A DNA stretch of 37,964 nt, taken from positions 1-37,964 of the forward strand of contig JBFWSL010000004.1 in assembly GCA_050248375.1 (NCBI GenBank). The letters run 5' to 3'. Within the stretch, counting starts at the first letter, position 1. Every line of letters begins with the position of its first letter. Shown piece by piece: positions 7,904 to 15,778 of the stretch. Below the pieces are notes generated by a model. It worked only from the letters and a program-made list of their open reading frames with translations. It was not told where the DNA came from and did not search any database. The position numbers and the translations under genes were made by a program. Origin of the DNA: JAYZVT01 sp050248375. GTDB taxonomy: Bacteria > Pseudomonadota > Alphaproteobacteria > Rhizobiales > Methyloligellaceae.

Positions 7904-9181
7904 ATGGGCATCCTGCTCGGCGCGATCGCGGACGATTTCACCGGGGCGACCGATCTCGCCAACACACTGGTCAAGGGCGGCATGCGCGCCGTGCAGGTGA
8001 TCGGCGTGCCGGCGGACGACATCGACCTCGGCGGCGCGGACGCGGTCGTGGTGGCGCTGAAGTCGCGGACCATTCCGGCTGGCGAGGCGGTGGCGCAATC
8101 GCTGGAGGCGTTGCGCTGGCTGCAGGAGCGGGGCGCGCGGCAGATCTACTTCAAGTACTGCTCCACCTTCGATTCCACCGACCAGGGCAACATCGGACCT
8201 GTCGCCGACGCGCTGTGCGAGGCGCTGGGAACGGACTTCGCTGTCATCTGCCCGGCCTTTCCGGCGGCGGGGCGGACCATCTACAGGGGCCACCTGTTCG
8301 TCGGCGACGTGCTGCTTTCGGATTCCGGCATGCGCGATCATCCGTTGACGCCCATGCGCGACTCCAACCTGGTGCGCGTGCTGGAGCGGCAGACGCCTAG
8401 CAAGGTCGGGCTGCTCCCCTATACGGAGGTGACGAAGGGTGCGCACGCGATCCGCCAGGGCTTCCATGGCCTGCAGAGCGAGGATGTGCGCTATGCCGTG
8501 GTCGACATTCTGGAGGATTCCCATCTGATGGCCATGGGCGAAGCCTGCGCGCAGCACCTGCTGGTGACGGGCGGTTCCGGAGCGGCGCTCGGCCTGCCCG
8601 AGAATTTCCGCAAGGCGGGGAAACTCAAGCCTGGGGGCGGGGCGAGGCTGCCGGCGGCGCGGGGCCGCTGCGCCGTGCTGTCGGGAAGCTGCTCCGTGAC
8701 GACCCAGAAGCAGGTCGCCGTGGCGGCGCTGGACTGGCCATCCTTCTATGTCGATGGCCTGACGGTGGACGATTCGGACCAGGCGCAGGAGGCGATCGAC
8801 TGGGCGGGGATGCAGGACCCGGACGTGCCCGTGCTGATCTATTCCACCCAGGCGCCGGAGGAAGTGCGCAAGGTGCAGGAACGTTTCGGCCGCAACGAGG
8901 CGGGAGAGATGATCGAGGAGATCATGGGCCGCGTTGCCAGGGGGCTGGTGGCGCAGGGCGTGCGGCGGTTCATCGTGGCGGGCGGGGAGACCTCCGGCGC
9001 GGTGGTCAAGGCGCTCGGCATCTCGTCGCTGGAAATCGGGCCGGAGATCGATCCGGGCATACCGTGGACCACGGCGCGCGGCGGCGGGTCGGAATGCCCC
9101 GAGCCCGTGGCGCTGGCATTGAAGTCGGGAAATTTCGGCGTGGACGGATTCTTCGCCAAGGCATTCGGGATGCTGAAATGA
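7904..9181 (+). CDS. otnK: 3-oxo-tetronate kinase (DUF1537 four-carbon acid sugar kinase)
   Basis: A 425-residue DUF1537 kinase. The N-terminal substrate domain shows AIADDFTGATD (7-17), KYCSTFDST (84-92), GNIGPV (95-100) and GRTIYRGHLFVGD (123-135), followed by SGMRDHPLTPM. The C-terminal nucleotide domain has VAGGETSGAVV (358-368) and ends with KSGNFG and FFAKAF. These are hallmark stretches of OtnK, which phosphorylates 3-oxo-tetronate (from L-threonate or D-erythronate) at O4 to give the OtnC substrate. Related DUF1537 kinases act on D-threonate or 3-oxo-isoapionate, so the exact substrate is inferred from the adjacent otnC. The start ATG follows the ABM gene by 12 bases; the stop overlaps the otnC start (ATGA), indicating translational coupling. 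Confidence 0.9.
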   Translation: MGILLGAIADDFTGATDLANTLVKGGMRAVQVIGVPADDIDLGGADAVVVALKSRTIPAGEAVAQSLEALRWLQERGARQIYFKYCSTFDSTDQGNIGPVADALCEALGTDFAVICPAFPAAGRTIYRGHLFVGDVLLSDSGMRDHPLTPMRDSNLVRVLERQTPSKVGLLPYTEVTKGAHAIRQGFHGLQSEDVRYAVVDILEDSHLMAMGEACAQHLLVTGGSGAALGLPENFRKAGKLKPGGGARLPAARGRCAVLSGSCSVTTQKQVAVAALDWPSFYVDGLTVDDSDQAQEAIDWAGMQDPDVPVLIYSTQAPEEVRKVQERFGRNEAGEMIEEIMGRVARGLVAQGVRRFIVAGGETSGAVVKALGISSLEIGPEIDPGIPWTTARGGGSECPEPVALALKSGNFGVDGFFAKAFGMLK

Positions 9182-9810
9182 GCGAGAGCAGGCTGCGGGA
9201 AGAGATCGTCAGGCTGGCGCGGTCGATGTTCGAGCGGGGGCTGACCTTCGGCAGTTCGGGCAACATCAGCGTGGCGCTGGACGACGGCTGGCTGATGACG
9301 CCGACCGGGTCCTCCTTCGGCAACCTGGACCCGGCGGACATCTCGAAGCTGGACGGGAGCGGAAAGCATGTCTCCGGCGGCAAGCCGACCAAGGAGGCGT
9401 TTCTGCATACGGTGATGTATTCCAGGCGTCCCAAGACCGGCGCGGTGGTGCACCTGCATTCGACCCATGCGGTGGCGGTGAGCTGCCTCGCCGACGTGAA
9501 CCCGGCCGATGTGATGCCGCCGATCACGGCCTACTACGTCATGAAGGTCGGCCAGCTCCCGCTGGTGCCCTATTACCCGCCGGGCGACGAGGGGCTCGCG
9601 GAAGCGGTCGGCAAGCTGGCCTCGAAGCATCATTCGGTCCTGCTGGCCAACCATGGCCCGGTGGTGGCCGGCACATCGCTCACCGACGCCGTCTACGCCA
9701 TGGAGGAGCTGGAGGAGACCGCGAAGCTGTTCCTCATGCTGCGCGGCCAGCCCCTGAGGCCGTTGACGCGGGCCCAGGTGGAGGAACTCAACAAGCGGTT
9801 CCCCGGCTGA
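9178..9810 (+). CDS. otnC: 3-oxo-tetronate 4-phosphate decarboxylase (class II aldolase family)
   Basis: A 210-residue class II aldolase/adducin-domain protein. Visible sites are SSGNIS (26-31) and TPTG (41-44) for phosphate and substrate binding, E74 (KEAFLH) as the usual catalytic acid/base position, and the zinc histidines H92 and H94 (HLHSTH) and H159 (ANHGP). Paired with OtnK, this family member decarboxylates 3-oxo-tetronate 4-phosphate to dihydroxyacetone phosphate. L-fuculose-phosphate aldolase-type activity is the main alternative, but the neighbour argues for OtnC. The ATG at 9178 overlaps the otnK stop by four bases; an earlier in-frame start would lie deep inside otnK. The stop overlaps the start of the next gene by one base. 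Confidence 0.88.
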   Translation: MSESRLREEIVRLARSMFERGLTFGSSGNISVALDDGWLMTPTGSSFGNLDPADISKLDGSGKHVSGGKPTKEAFLHTVMYSRRPKTGAVVHLHSTHAVAVSCLADVNPADVMPPITAYYVMKVGQLPLVPYYPPGDEGLAEAVGKLASKHHSVLLANHGPVVAGTSLTDAVYAMEELEETAKLFLMLRGQPLRPLTRAQVEELNKRFPG

Positions 9811-10145
9811 TGGGGCGGGCGGCGGGCACCGGCACCTTCGCGGTGTCCGTGGAGTTCCTGGTGAAGCCGGACGAGGCCGGCGCCTTCCGGGAGCTGATGC
9901 TCATGCAGGCGGCGAACTCCCTGAAACTGGAAGAGGGTTGCCGTTACTTCGACGTGTGCATAGATAACGGTCAGGCGGGCCGCTTCGTGCTTTACGAGGT
10001 CTACGACGACGAGGCGGCCTTCGAGCTGCACCTGAAAAGCGAGCATTTCCGCGATTTCGCCACAGCCGTGGAGCCGATGGTGGTCTCCCGGCGCATCGAG
10101 CGGCTGGACGTGCTCGGCGGCAGCGCCTTCGGCGAAGGGGCCTGA
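9810..10145 (+). CDS. ABM-domain protein, copy 2
   Basis: A 111-residue ABM-fold protein whose ATG overlaps the otnC stop (TGATG), so it is translationally coupled. It has the strand FAVSVEFLVKPDEAG, then CRYFDVC, FVLYEVYDDEAAFELH and a last strand ending RLDVL. It is a paralogue of the protein at 7607, with a divergent middle and about 17 extra residues, mostly at the N-terminus. Two ABM proteins bracketing otnK-otnC suggest they work as a pair or on successive intermediates, but no activity can be assigned from sequence. It is the last gene of the operon; a hairpin follows (10147-10178). Confidence 0.78.
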   Translation: MGRAAGTGTFAVSVEFLVKPDEAGAFRELMLMQAANSLKLEEGCRYFDVCIDNGQAGRFVLYEVYDDEAAFELHLKSEHFRDFATAVEPMVVSRRIERLDVLGGSAFGEGA

Positions 10146-10146
10146 G

Positions 10147-10178
10147 GCCGGAAAGCGGCGAAACGCCGGGCCGGATTT
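10147..10178 (+). terminator. Putative terminator of the otnKC operon
   Basis: Just after the stop codon an inner stem CGGCG (10156-10160) and CGCCG (10164-10168) is nested in outer CCGG arms and followed by ATTTTC. The stem is strong but interrupted and the T run is short, so this is a moderate candidate. Confidence 0.4.
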
Positions 10179-10254
10179 TCGCGTTAACGGACAAGGGTTA
10201 AGACTGCCGGCAGCGTGATTTCGCGCCGGGCCGGCAGTCGGGCATACTACGGAC

Positions 10255-11574
10255 ATGACCAGACACCTGACCACAACGGGCACGGACGCGGAGCCGGTGC
10301 CCATCGGCCGCCCGGTCGCGAAGCGGGAAAAGCCCGCGCGCGGCAAGACGGTGGTGCGCAAATACGGTCCCGTGGGCGCTTTCCTGCGGCCCATCGGTAT
10401 TTCGGTGGCGCTGCTGCTGGCGCTGTTCGGCGCGGTGTCGCTGGGCACCACCTTCTGGCGCAGCTACGAGCGGCATCTGAGCTACACGGCTTCCACCCAT
10501 GACGACGGCAGCGTCTTCGACGTCCTGTTCAAGTCGAACGTTCCACCGGGAGCGGTCGATCTCGTGGTGAAGGACGTGGACGGCAAGCTGCGCCATGTCG
10601 TGGCGGGCAAGGATGCCACCGCGCAGTTCGTCAACGAGACCATCCTGATGCTCGACAACGAGCGCGACCGCATCAAGCAGGCGGCGCGCGAGGATATCGC
10701 GCGCCAGTTCCAGTACGCCTTCAACGACCGCGACCAGGCCATCTCGGGCTATGCGGACTGGTTCTTCGAGTGGAAACGCTCCTATGTGGTGCTGAAGGAG
10801 ACGCTGACCAGCGCCGCCACGCGCTTCGTGGAAACGGGCAAGTACGAGTCGCTCACGGAAGCCGTGGAACGCGATATCAAGGACTACTTCATGCGCCACT
10901 ACGAGGCGCAGGTGCTGCGTCCAGACGTGCGCGACCGCACCATCTCGGAGGGTGTGGAGACGACCGTGCGCGCCGCCCATGACAGCTACCGCAGGGTGAT
11001 CGCGAATTCCGACATGCGGCTGCAGCTTTTCCTGGCGCGCAACACGCGCCTGCTGGAAACGTTGCCGGCGGACCAGCCGCTCACCCGCTCCAAGCTCGAT
11101 TGGGACGCGCAGAAGTGGAAGGCCCCCACCTACCTGATGGAGGACCGCGCCTTCGATGGCATCGCCGGTGTCGGTGTGGCGGCGGGCAGCGGCACGCTCG
11201 GCGCGCTGGTGCTTGGCCCCGCCATCAACAGGGTCATGGCGCAATCCTTCGGTGCGCTGTCCCGGCGTTTCGTGACCGCGTTCGGTGCGCGGCTGGCGCT
11301 GGCGCAGCAGGGCGCCGCGGTCGGCACCGTGGTCGAGCCGGGCGGCGGCACCGCGGTCGGCGCCGTGGCCGGCATCCTGGTGGGCTTCGCGGCGGACTAT
11401 TTCGTCAACAAGGCGAACGAGAACTTCAACCGCGACAAGTTCGTCGAGGCCAACAACGAGGCGCTCGACGCCACCATCGCCACCTGGCGGGAGAAGGTCA
11501 CGGCCAATGTCGAGGCCGCCATCGACCGATGGTTCGACGATGCGCGGGCCGGCGTGGTGCTCGCCAACAAGTAG
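10255..11574 (+). CDS. Uncharacterised membrane-anchored protein
   Basis: A 439-residue protein that I do not recognise. The first 45 residues are basic and probably cytoplasmic, then comes a clear membrane segment (about 46-67). A long hydrophilic, mostly helical region (70-295) follows; it has a WFFEWKRSYVVLKETL stretch (169-184). Two Gly/Ala-rich hydrophobic segments (about 303-325 and 362-386) with GxGxxxG-like spacing follow, resembling glycine-zipper membrane insertion sequences, and a charged helical tail ends the protein. A periplasmic stalk with membrane-associated hairpin is a plausible topology. The neighbours (otnKC operon upstream, convergent MFS gene 10 bases downstream) give no functional hint. 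Confidence 0.75.
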   Translation: MTRHLTTTGTDAEPVPIGRPVAKREKPARGKTVVRKYGPVGAFLRPIGISVALLLALFGAVSLGTTFWRSYERHLSYTASTHDDGSVFDVLFKSNVPPGAVDLVVKDVDGKLRHVVAGKDATAQFVNETILMLDNERDRIKQAAREDIARQFQYAFNDRDQAISGYADWFFEWKRSYVVLKETLTSAATRFVETGKYESLTEAVERDIKDYFMRHYEAQVLRPDVRDRTISEGVETTVRAAHDSYRRVIANSDMRLQLFLARNTRLLETLPADQPLTRSKLDWDAQKWKAPTYLMEDRAFDGIAGVGVAAGSGTLGALVLGPAINRVMAQSFGALSRRFVTAFGARLALAQQGAAVGTVVEPGGGTAVGAVAGILVGFAADYFVNKANENFNRDKFVEANNEALDATIATWREKVTANVEAAIDRWFDDARAGVVLANK

Positions 11575-11584
11575 GCGGATGCGG

Positions 11585-12799
11585 TCAGGCCTGCCCGGCG
11601 GAGAGCCGCGCCACGGGCTTCTCGACGATGGGCCAATGCAACAGCGCCGCCCAGACGCCGAGGCCGGACGACATCCACCACATGGCGTCGTAGGACCGCA
11701 GGGCGTCGAACACATAGCCGCCCAGCCAGGCGCCGAGGAAGCCGCCGATCTGGTGGGCGAAGAACACCAGGCCGAACAGCATGGACATCCATTTCGGTCC
11801 GAACAGGGTGGCGATCAGCCCGCTGGTGAGGGGGATCGTACCGAGCCAGAGCAGGCCGATGGCCATGCTCAGGGCCAGCACGGTGAATTCGGTCAGCGGA
11901 ATGAAAAGAAATCCGAGGAACACCACCGCGCGGCCGAGATAGAGGTAGGACAGGGCCTTGCGCTTCTCCATGACCTGTCCCGCGCGGCCGCAGATGTAAG
12001 TGCCGGCGACGTTGGCCAAGCCGATGAGGGACAGGGCCGCCGCGCCCAGCCAGGGTTCGAAGGACCTGTCTCCCAGGAATGCCGGCAGATGCGTGGCCAC
12101 GAAGGTGACGTGGAAGCCGCAGACGAAGAAGCCCGCGGTGAGCAGCAGGAAGCCCTTGTGGGTCATGGCCTCGCGGAAGGCGTGGGATACGGTCTGGGTG
12201 CTGGCGCCGGCGGCGCTCTGCGGCTTGCCGGAGACGCCCCAGGCGGCGGGAACGGCGAGCACCGTCAGCACCGCCAGCAGCAGCAGGGTCATGGACCAGC
12301 CGGCCGATTCCAGGAAGACATGGGCATAGGGCAGGGCGGCGAACTGGCCGAAGGAGCCTCCGGCGCTGGCCATGCCGAGGGCGCCCGAACGCTTCTCGGG
12401 CGGCGCGGCGCGGCCAACCGCTCCGAGGACCGCGGTGAAACCGAGGCCGCTGACGCCAAGGCCGAGCAGCAGGCCGCTCGCCACCACCTGGCCGCCACCG
12501 GCGGACGCCGCCAGCATGACCAGGCCCGCGGCGTAGAGGACGCCGCCGGCGAGCACGACCCGGCCCGCGCCGTATTTGTCAGCGAATGCGCCAAAGAACG
12601 GCGCGCTGATGCCCCACAGCAGGTTCTGCAGGCCCATGGACAGGGCGAAGACTTCCCGGCCGAGGCCAATATCCTGGCTGACGGGCTCCAGGAACAGGCC
12701 GAAGGTCTGGCGGATGCCCATGCCGAGGCCAATGGCCAGCGCGGCGCAGGCGATGATGATCCACAGGGGCTTGTTGCCGGGCGCGGTGGAAGCGGACAT
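11585..12799 (-). CDS. Major facilitator superfamily transporter
   Basis: A 404-residue polytopic membrane protein with about twelve hydrophobic segments. The loop between segments 2 and 3 reads GAFADKYGAGRVVLAGG, a variant of the MFS signature G-x-x-x-D-R-x-G-R-R, and the second half carries GRAGQVMEKRKALS at the equivalent place. The overall look (GMGIRQTFGLFLEPVSQDIG near the start) is of the monocarboxylate/OFA-like MFS branch common in Alphaproteobacteria, but the substrate cannot be named. The ATG at 12799 was chosen because the first transmembrane segment follows soon after and GGAG lies upstream; an extension to 12907 would add a poor-quality, Pro/Arg-rich leader. It could be the transporter for the acid sugar locus, though it is separated by an unrelated gene. 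Confidence 0.85.
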   Translation of the reverse strand: MSASTAPGNKPLWIIIACAALAIGLGMGIRQTFGLFLEPVSQDIGLGREVFALSMGLQNLLWGISAPFFGAFADKYGAGRVVLAGGVLYAAGLVMLAASAGGGQVVASGLLLGLGVSGLGFTAVLGAVGRAAPPEKRSGALGMASAGGSFGQFAALPYAHVFLESAGWSMTLLLLAVLTVLAVPAAWGVSGKPQSAAGASTQTVSHAFREAMTHKGFLLLTAGFFVCGFHVTFVATHLPAFLGDRSFEPWLGAAALSLIGLANVAGTYICGRAGQVMEKRKALSYLYLGRAVVFLGFLFIPLTEFTVLALSMAIGLLWLGTIPLTSGLIATLFGPKWMSMLFGLVFFAHQIGGFLGAWLGGYVFDALRSYDAMWWMSSGLGVWAALLHWPIVEKPVARLSAGQA

Positions 12800-12970
12800 G
12801 GACCGGTGTCTCCGGGGTTCCGGCGGGGCGGGATGCGCCGCCGGGGCGACTGTCATAGACCAACACCGGCCAGCGGGGAATGCCGGAAATCGCCATGATC
12901 TCTCCACATGGCCGCAAATGCAGTGTTATGATGCAGTCATAAATTGCCATTTGGTCGGGTGTTGGCAGGG

Positions 12971-13531
12971 ATGGAAAAGTCCGACGACAAGCTCCGCGAG
13001 ACGGCGGAAAGCCAGACCTTGCGCGAGGCCATCCGGCAGGCGCGGGTGGCCGAAGCCGAGAGAATCGATGCGGAAGTGGACGGCCGCAGCGCTGAGTTGG
13101 CACGGCTGGAAATCCTGCGCGGCGATCTGGAAAAGCTGTTCGACGAGATTCCCGGCGAGGACGACCGCTTCGAACTGGCGCTGGCTCCTACCACGCCGGC
13201 GCGGCTGTGGATTGACATGTTCACCTATGTGGCGATGGACAGGGATGCGGCGACCTACCGGCTGATCCGCAACCACCGCGAAGGCCGGCGCATTCTGGTG
13301 GAGAGCGGCGAGGTGGGCGAGATGTGCACTCACATCGCCGGCTATGTGGCGCGCAAGGTGGTCGAGCGCGAGCGCATCGGCACCGGCATCGCCGATTTCC
13401 CCCGGGCCGCTCCCGCGCAGAAGCAGAAGTCGTCGGCAGGGCTGGTCTTCGCGGCGTTCCTGTTCGGCGTGCTGACAGGCGCCGCCGGTCTGATGGCGGT
13501 CGGCTGGCTGCTCGCCGGCTCGCCCCAGTGA
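12971..13531 (+). CDS. Uncharacterised protein with C-terminal membrane anchor
   Basis: A 186-residue protein that I do not recognise. The first 60 residues form a charged, probably coiled-coil helix (MEKSDDKLRETAESQTLREA onward). A middle domain (about 65-130) contains PTTPARLWIDMFTYVAMDRD and RLIRNHREGRRILVESGEVGEM. A single transmembrane segment lies near the C-terminus (about 155-180). The layout suggests a cytoplasmic domain tethered to the inner membrane by its tail. The start is uncertain: ATG at 12971 directly follows GGCAGGG, and in-frame GTG/TTG codons at 12959/12962 are alternatives. It converges with the metallophosphoesterase with only one base between stops. Confidence 0.7.
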   Translation: MEKSDDKLRETAESQTLREAIRQARVAEAERIDAEVDGRSAELARLEILRGDLEKLFDEIPGEDDRFELALAPTTPARLWIDMFTYVAMDRDAATYRLIRNHREGRRILVESGEVGEMCTHIAGYVARKVVERERIGTGIADFPRAAPAQKQKSSAGLVFAAFLFGVLTGAAGLMAVGWLLAGSPQ

Positions 13532-13532
13532 T

Positions 13533-14429
13533 TCAATAAAGCTGGCGCCGGTCGATCTCGATCACGCCACCGCCCTCGCGCCGCCAGCTTCGGGTCACCA
13601 TCTCGCAGCTCCAGTGGCCGGGCTTGCCGCCGATGGCATAGAGATTGTAGCGCCCTTCCTGTCCGGTGGGGCCGGTGGCGGACGCCGAGGGTACGCCGAT
13701 CAGCGGAATCTTGTGGGCCGGGCCAGGCATGGTCAGGTGCATGGAGCGGTGGTTGTGGCCGAACAGGACCAGTTCCGCGCCGTGCCGGTGCAGGATCGCT
13801 TCCAGCTTGTCGGAGTCGCGCAGGCTTCTGCGCGACGATGTCAGCCCCGGCGTCGGCGGGTGATGGATCAGCACGGCACGGAAACGTCCGGCCTCGCCCA
13901 GGCGGTCGAGGATTGCGGGCAGCGCTTTCAGTTGGGCTTCGCCGAGACGGCCCCATGCGCGGAAGACGGGCGTCGGTATCGCGGTGGAGAGCCCCACGAT
14001 CGCGATGGGCCCGCGCAGGCGCACATAGGGAAAATACTCGCCGCCGGGCAATTCGTAGCCCGCGTCCGACGACATGAAATCCGACCACAGTCCGATGCCT
14101 TCCGCATGGGCCATGCGCACATAGGCGTCGTGGTTGCCCGGGATGGCGGAAACGTCGTCCGGGTTGCCGAGGCTGTGCAGCCAGCCGGTCGCCGCCTCGA
14201 ACTCGGCAGGCAGGCCGATGTTCACCAGATCGCCGGTCACCGCGATATGGTCCGGGTTGCACTCGGCGAGATCGTCGGTGATGGCTTCCAGCACGGGACG
14301 GCTGTGGATGCGCCGCCGTCCGCGCAGCCAGTTGGCATAGCCGATGATGCGCTTGCTCCCGAGCGAGCGCAGGGGCGGGCGGGGCAGCGGCCCCAGATGG
14401 ATGTCGGACAGGTGCGCGAGGGTGTACAT
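13533..14429 (-). CDS. Calcineurin-like metallophosphoesterase
   Basis: A 298-residue metallophosphoesterase with all five dinuclear-metal motifs: SDIHLG (8-13, D9/H11), GDLVN (66-70), GNHD (98-101), HHPPT (189-193) and GHNH (224-227). Relatives include cyclic nucleotide phosphodiesterases (CpdA/3',5'-cAMP type) and UDP-diacylglucosamine-like hydrolases; the motif set does not discriminate. There is no signal peptide, so it acts in the cytoplasm. The ATG at 14429 puts the first metal motif at residue 9, as is typical; the frame stays open upstream but with no recognisable sequence. It is divergent from the Nudix gene with an 88-base spacer. Confidence 0.85.
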   Translation of the reverse strand: MYTLAHLSDIHLGPLPRPPLRSLGSKRIIGYANWLRGRRRIHSRPVLEAITDDLAECNPDHIAVTGDLVNIGLPAEFEAATGWLHSLGNPDDVSAIPGNHDAYVRMAHAEGIGLWSDFMSSDAGYELPGGEYFPYVRLRGPIAIVGLSTAIPTPVFRAWGRLGEAQLKALPAILDRLGEAGRFRAVLIHHPPTPGLTSSRRSLRDSDKLEAILHRHGAELVLFGHNHRSMHLTMPGPAHKIPLIGVPSASATGPTGQEGRYNLYAIGGKPGHWSCEMVTRSWRREGGGVIEIDRRQLY

Positions 14430-14517
14430 ATTCGCAGGCGTTGCCTTCGGGGCGTCAACTGGATCGCAACGCGTTTTCGGCGCTTCCGGCGCCACATGCA
14501 AGGGACAAGGTGGCTCG

Positions 14518-14991
14518 ATGGTTTCCAGGTTACGTCCGCACCGGCTCATCGGCACGGTGCTGCGGCCGTGGTGGCGGTTGACGCGGGGCCTGACCATGGG
14601 CGCGCAGGCCGTCATTCTCGACCCGCGGGGGCGGGTGCTGCTGATCCGCCACGGCTACCGGCCGGGCTGGTTCTTTCCCGGCGGCGGGGTGGAGCGCGGC
14701 GAAACCCTCCTGCAGGCCCTGACCCGGGAGGTGATGGAGGAAGCCGGCGTGGAGATCAACGGTTCGCCGGTTCTTCACGGCGTATTTTCCAATCATGGCC
14801 GTTTCGCGGGCGACCATGTCGCCCTGTTCGTCGTGCGCGACTGGAAGCAGCTTCATGTGCCCGAGCCGAGCACGGAGATCGCCGAGCAGGGCTTCTTCGC
14901 GCCGGGCGAGCTGCCGCGCGGGTCCGATCCCGCCGTGGCCCGCAGGCTGGCGGAGATTCTCGACGGCAAGGCAGCGGACGAGCTTTGGTGA
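14518..14991 (+). CDS. Nudix hydrolase
   Basis: A 157-residue Nudix protein. The Nudix box is complete at about 56-78: GGGVERGE, then a seven-residue spacer and REVMEEAGV. These residues bind the catalytic magnesium in enzymes that cleave nucleoside diphosphates linked to another moiety. The exact substrate is not predictable from the box. The ATG at 14518 has AAGG about nine bases upstream; the frame is open further left but overlaps the neighbouring gene on the other strand and lacks family sequence. It is followed by an intergenic stretch with paired repeats. Confidence 0.85.
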   Translation: MVSRLRPHRLIGTVLRPWWRLTRGLTMGAQAVILDPRGRVLLIRHGYRPGWFFPGGGVERGETLLQALTREVMEEAGVEINGSPVLHGVFSNHGRFAGDHVALFVVRDWKQLHVPEPSTEIAEQGFFAPGELPRGSDPAVARRLAEILDGKAADELW

Positions 14992-15024
14992 CAGGCCGGG
15001 GATCATGCCTGGAGTCTGCTTCTG

Positions 15025-15048
15025 AACCCCGGGTCTTCGCCCGGGGTT
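15025..15048. repeat. Hairpin with CCCCGGG arms beside repeat copy 2
   Basis: Arms AACCCCGGG (15025-15033) and CCCGGGGTT (15040-15048) flank the six-base loop TCTTCG, 34 bases after the Nudix stop. It resembles the hairpin beside copy 1 and may terminate or stabilise the Nudix transcript, though no T run follows directly. Confidence 0.6.
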
Positions 15049-15077
15049 TCGGAGCAAGGACCGGCATTGGGGAACTC

Positions 15078-15104
15078 GAAACCCCGGCTTCAGGCCGGGG
15101 TCCA
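15078..15104. repeat. Dispersed 27-bp palindrome, copy 2
   Basis: Identical to the copy at 6336-6362: stem CCCCGGC (15082-15088) and GCCGGGG (15094-15100), loop TTCAG. It lies between the 3' ends of the Nudix and WrbA genes, where a bidirectional transcript-end structure would be expected. Confidence 0.8.
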
Positions 15105-15157
15105 TATGGCGATTACCATGGGTGTTCGCCCAGATTCTCCCGTTACGGGAAGGCGGC

Positions 15158-15778
15158 CTATTCCTCGGCGCCGGCGACCAGCCGCTTGGCGATGGTGGCG
15201 ACGTGGTGGCCCTGGAAGGAGGCGAGGTTGATCTCCTTCTGGGACGGCTGGCGGGAGCCGTCGGGGGCGGCGATGGTGCCCGCGCCATAGGGCGAGCCGC
15301 CGCGCACCTCCGAGACGTCGGCGAGGTCGGGCGCGGAATAGGGCAGGCCGACGATGATCATGCCGTGATGCAGGAGCGTGTAGTGGAAGGAGACGATGGT
15401 GGTCTCGTTGCCGCCGCCCGTGCCGGTGGAGGTGAACACGCTGCCCACCTTGCCGATCAGCGCGCCCTGTGCCCAAAGACCTCCGGTCTGGTCGAGGAAA
15501 TTGCGCATCTGGGACGACATGTTGCCGAAGCGCGTGGGCGTGCCGAAAATGACGGCGTCGTAGTTGGCCAGTTCCATGGGCTGGATCAGCCGGGCCGGCT
15601 GGTCCGACTTCATTCCGGCGGCCTCCATGGTCCCGGCGTCCATCAGTTCGGGCACGCGGCGCACATGCACCTCGACGCCCTCGACCGCGCGCGCGCCGTG
15701 AGCCACGGCATAAGCCAGCGTTTCCACATGTCCGTAGGAGCTGTGATAAACGACCAGGACCCTGGTAGTGCCCGCCAT
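15158..15778 (-). CDS. wrbA: NAD(P)H:quinone oxidoreductase, WrbA type (flavodoxin fold)
   Basis: A 206-residue flavodoxin-like protein. The FMN phosphate loop HSSYGHVETLA (12-22), the FMN-binding stretch GTPTRFGNMSSQMRNFLDQTGGLW, and FTSTGTGGGNETT followed by HHGM and the GGSPYGAGTIA segment are the classic WrbA signatures. WrbA is a tetrameric FMN enzyme that reduces quinones by two electrons with NADH or NADPH, and is thought to limit semiquinone formation. The length is the usual 200 or so residues. The gene stands alone, in convergent orientation with the Nudix gene. Upstream, a hairpin with a T run on the same strand (15871-15899) precedes it. Confidence 0.92.
   Translation of the reverse strand: MAGTTRVLVVYHSSYGHVETLAYAVAHGARAVEGVEVHVRRVPELMDAGTMEAAGMKSDQPARLIQPMELANYDAVIFGTPTRFGNMSSQMRNFLDQTGGLWAQGALIGKVGSVFTSTGTGGGNETTIVSFHYTLLHHGMIIVGLPYSAPDLADVSEVRGGSPYGAGTIAAPDGSRQPSQKEINLASFQGHHVATIAKRLVAGAEE

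Noticed and set aside
10198..11715. A 505-codon minus-strand frame opposite the unknown membrane protein
   Set aside because: His/Arg/Ala-rich shadow composition. The plus-strand frame has a sensible membrane topology and balanced composition, although it too is unrecognised.
12944..12970. Earlier starts (TTG, GTG) for the anchored protein at 12971
   Set aside because: They add only four to nine residues with no conserved feature and no better ribosome site; kept only as alternatives.
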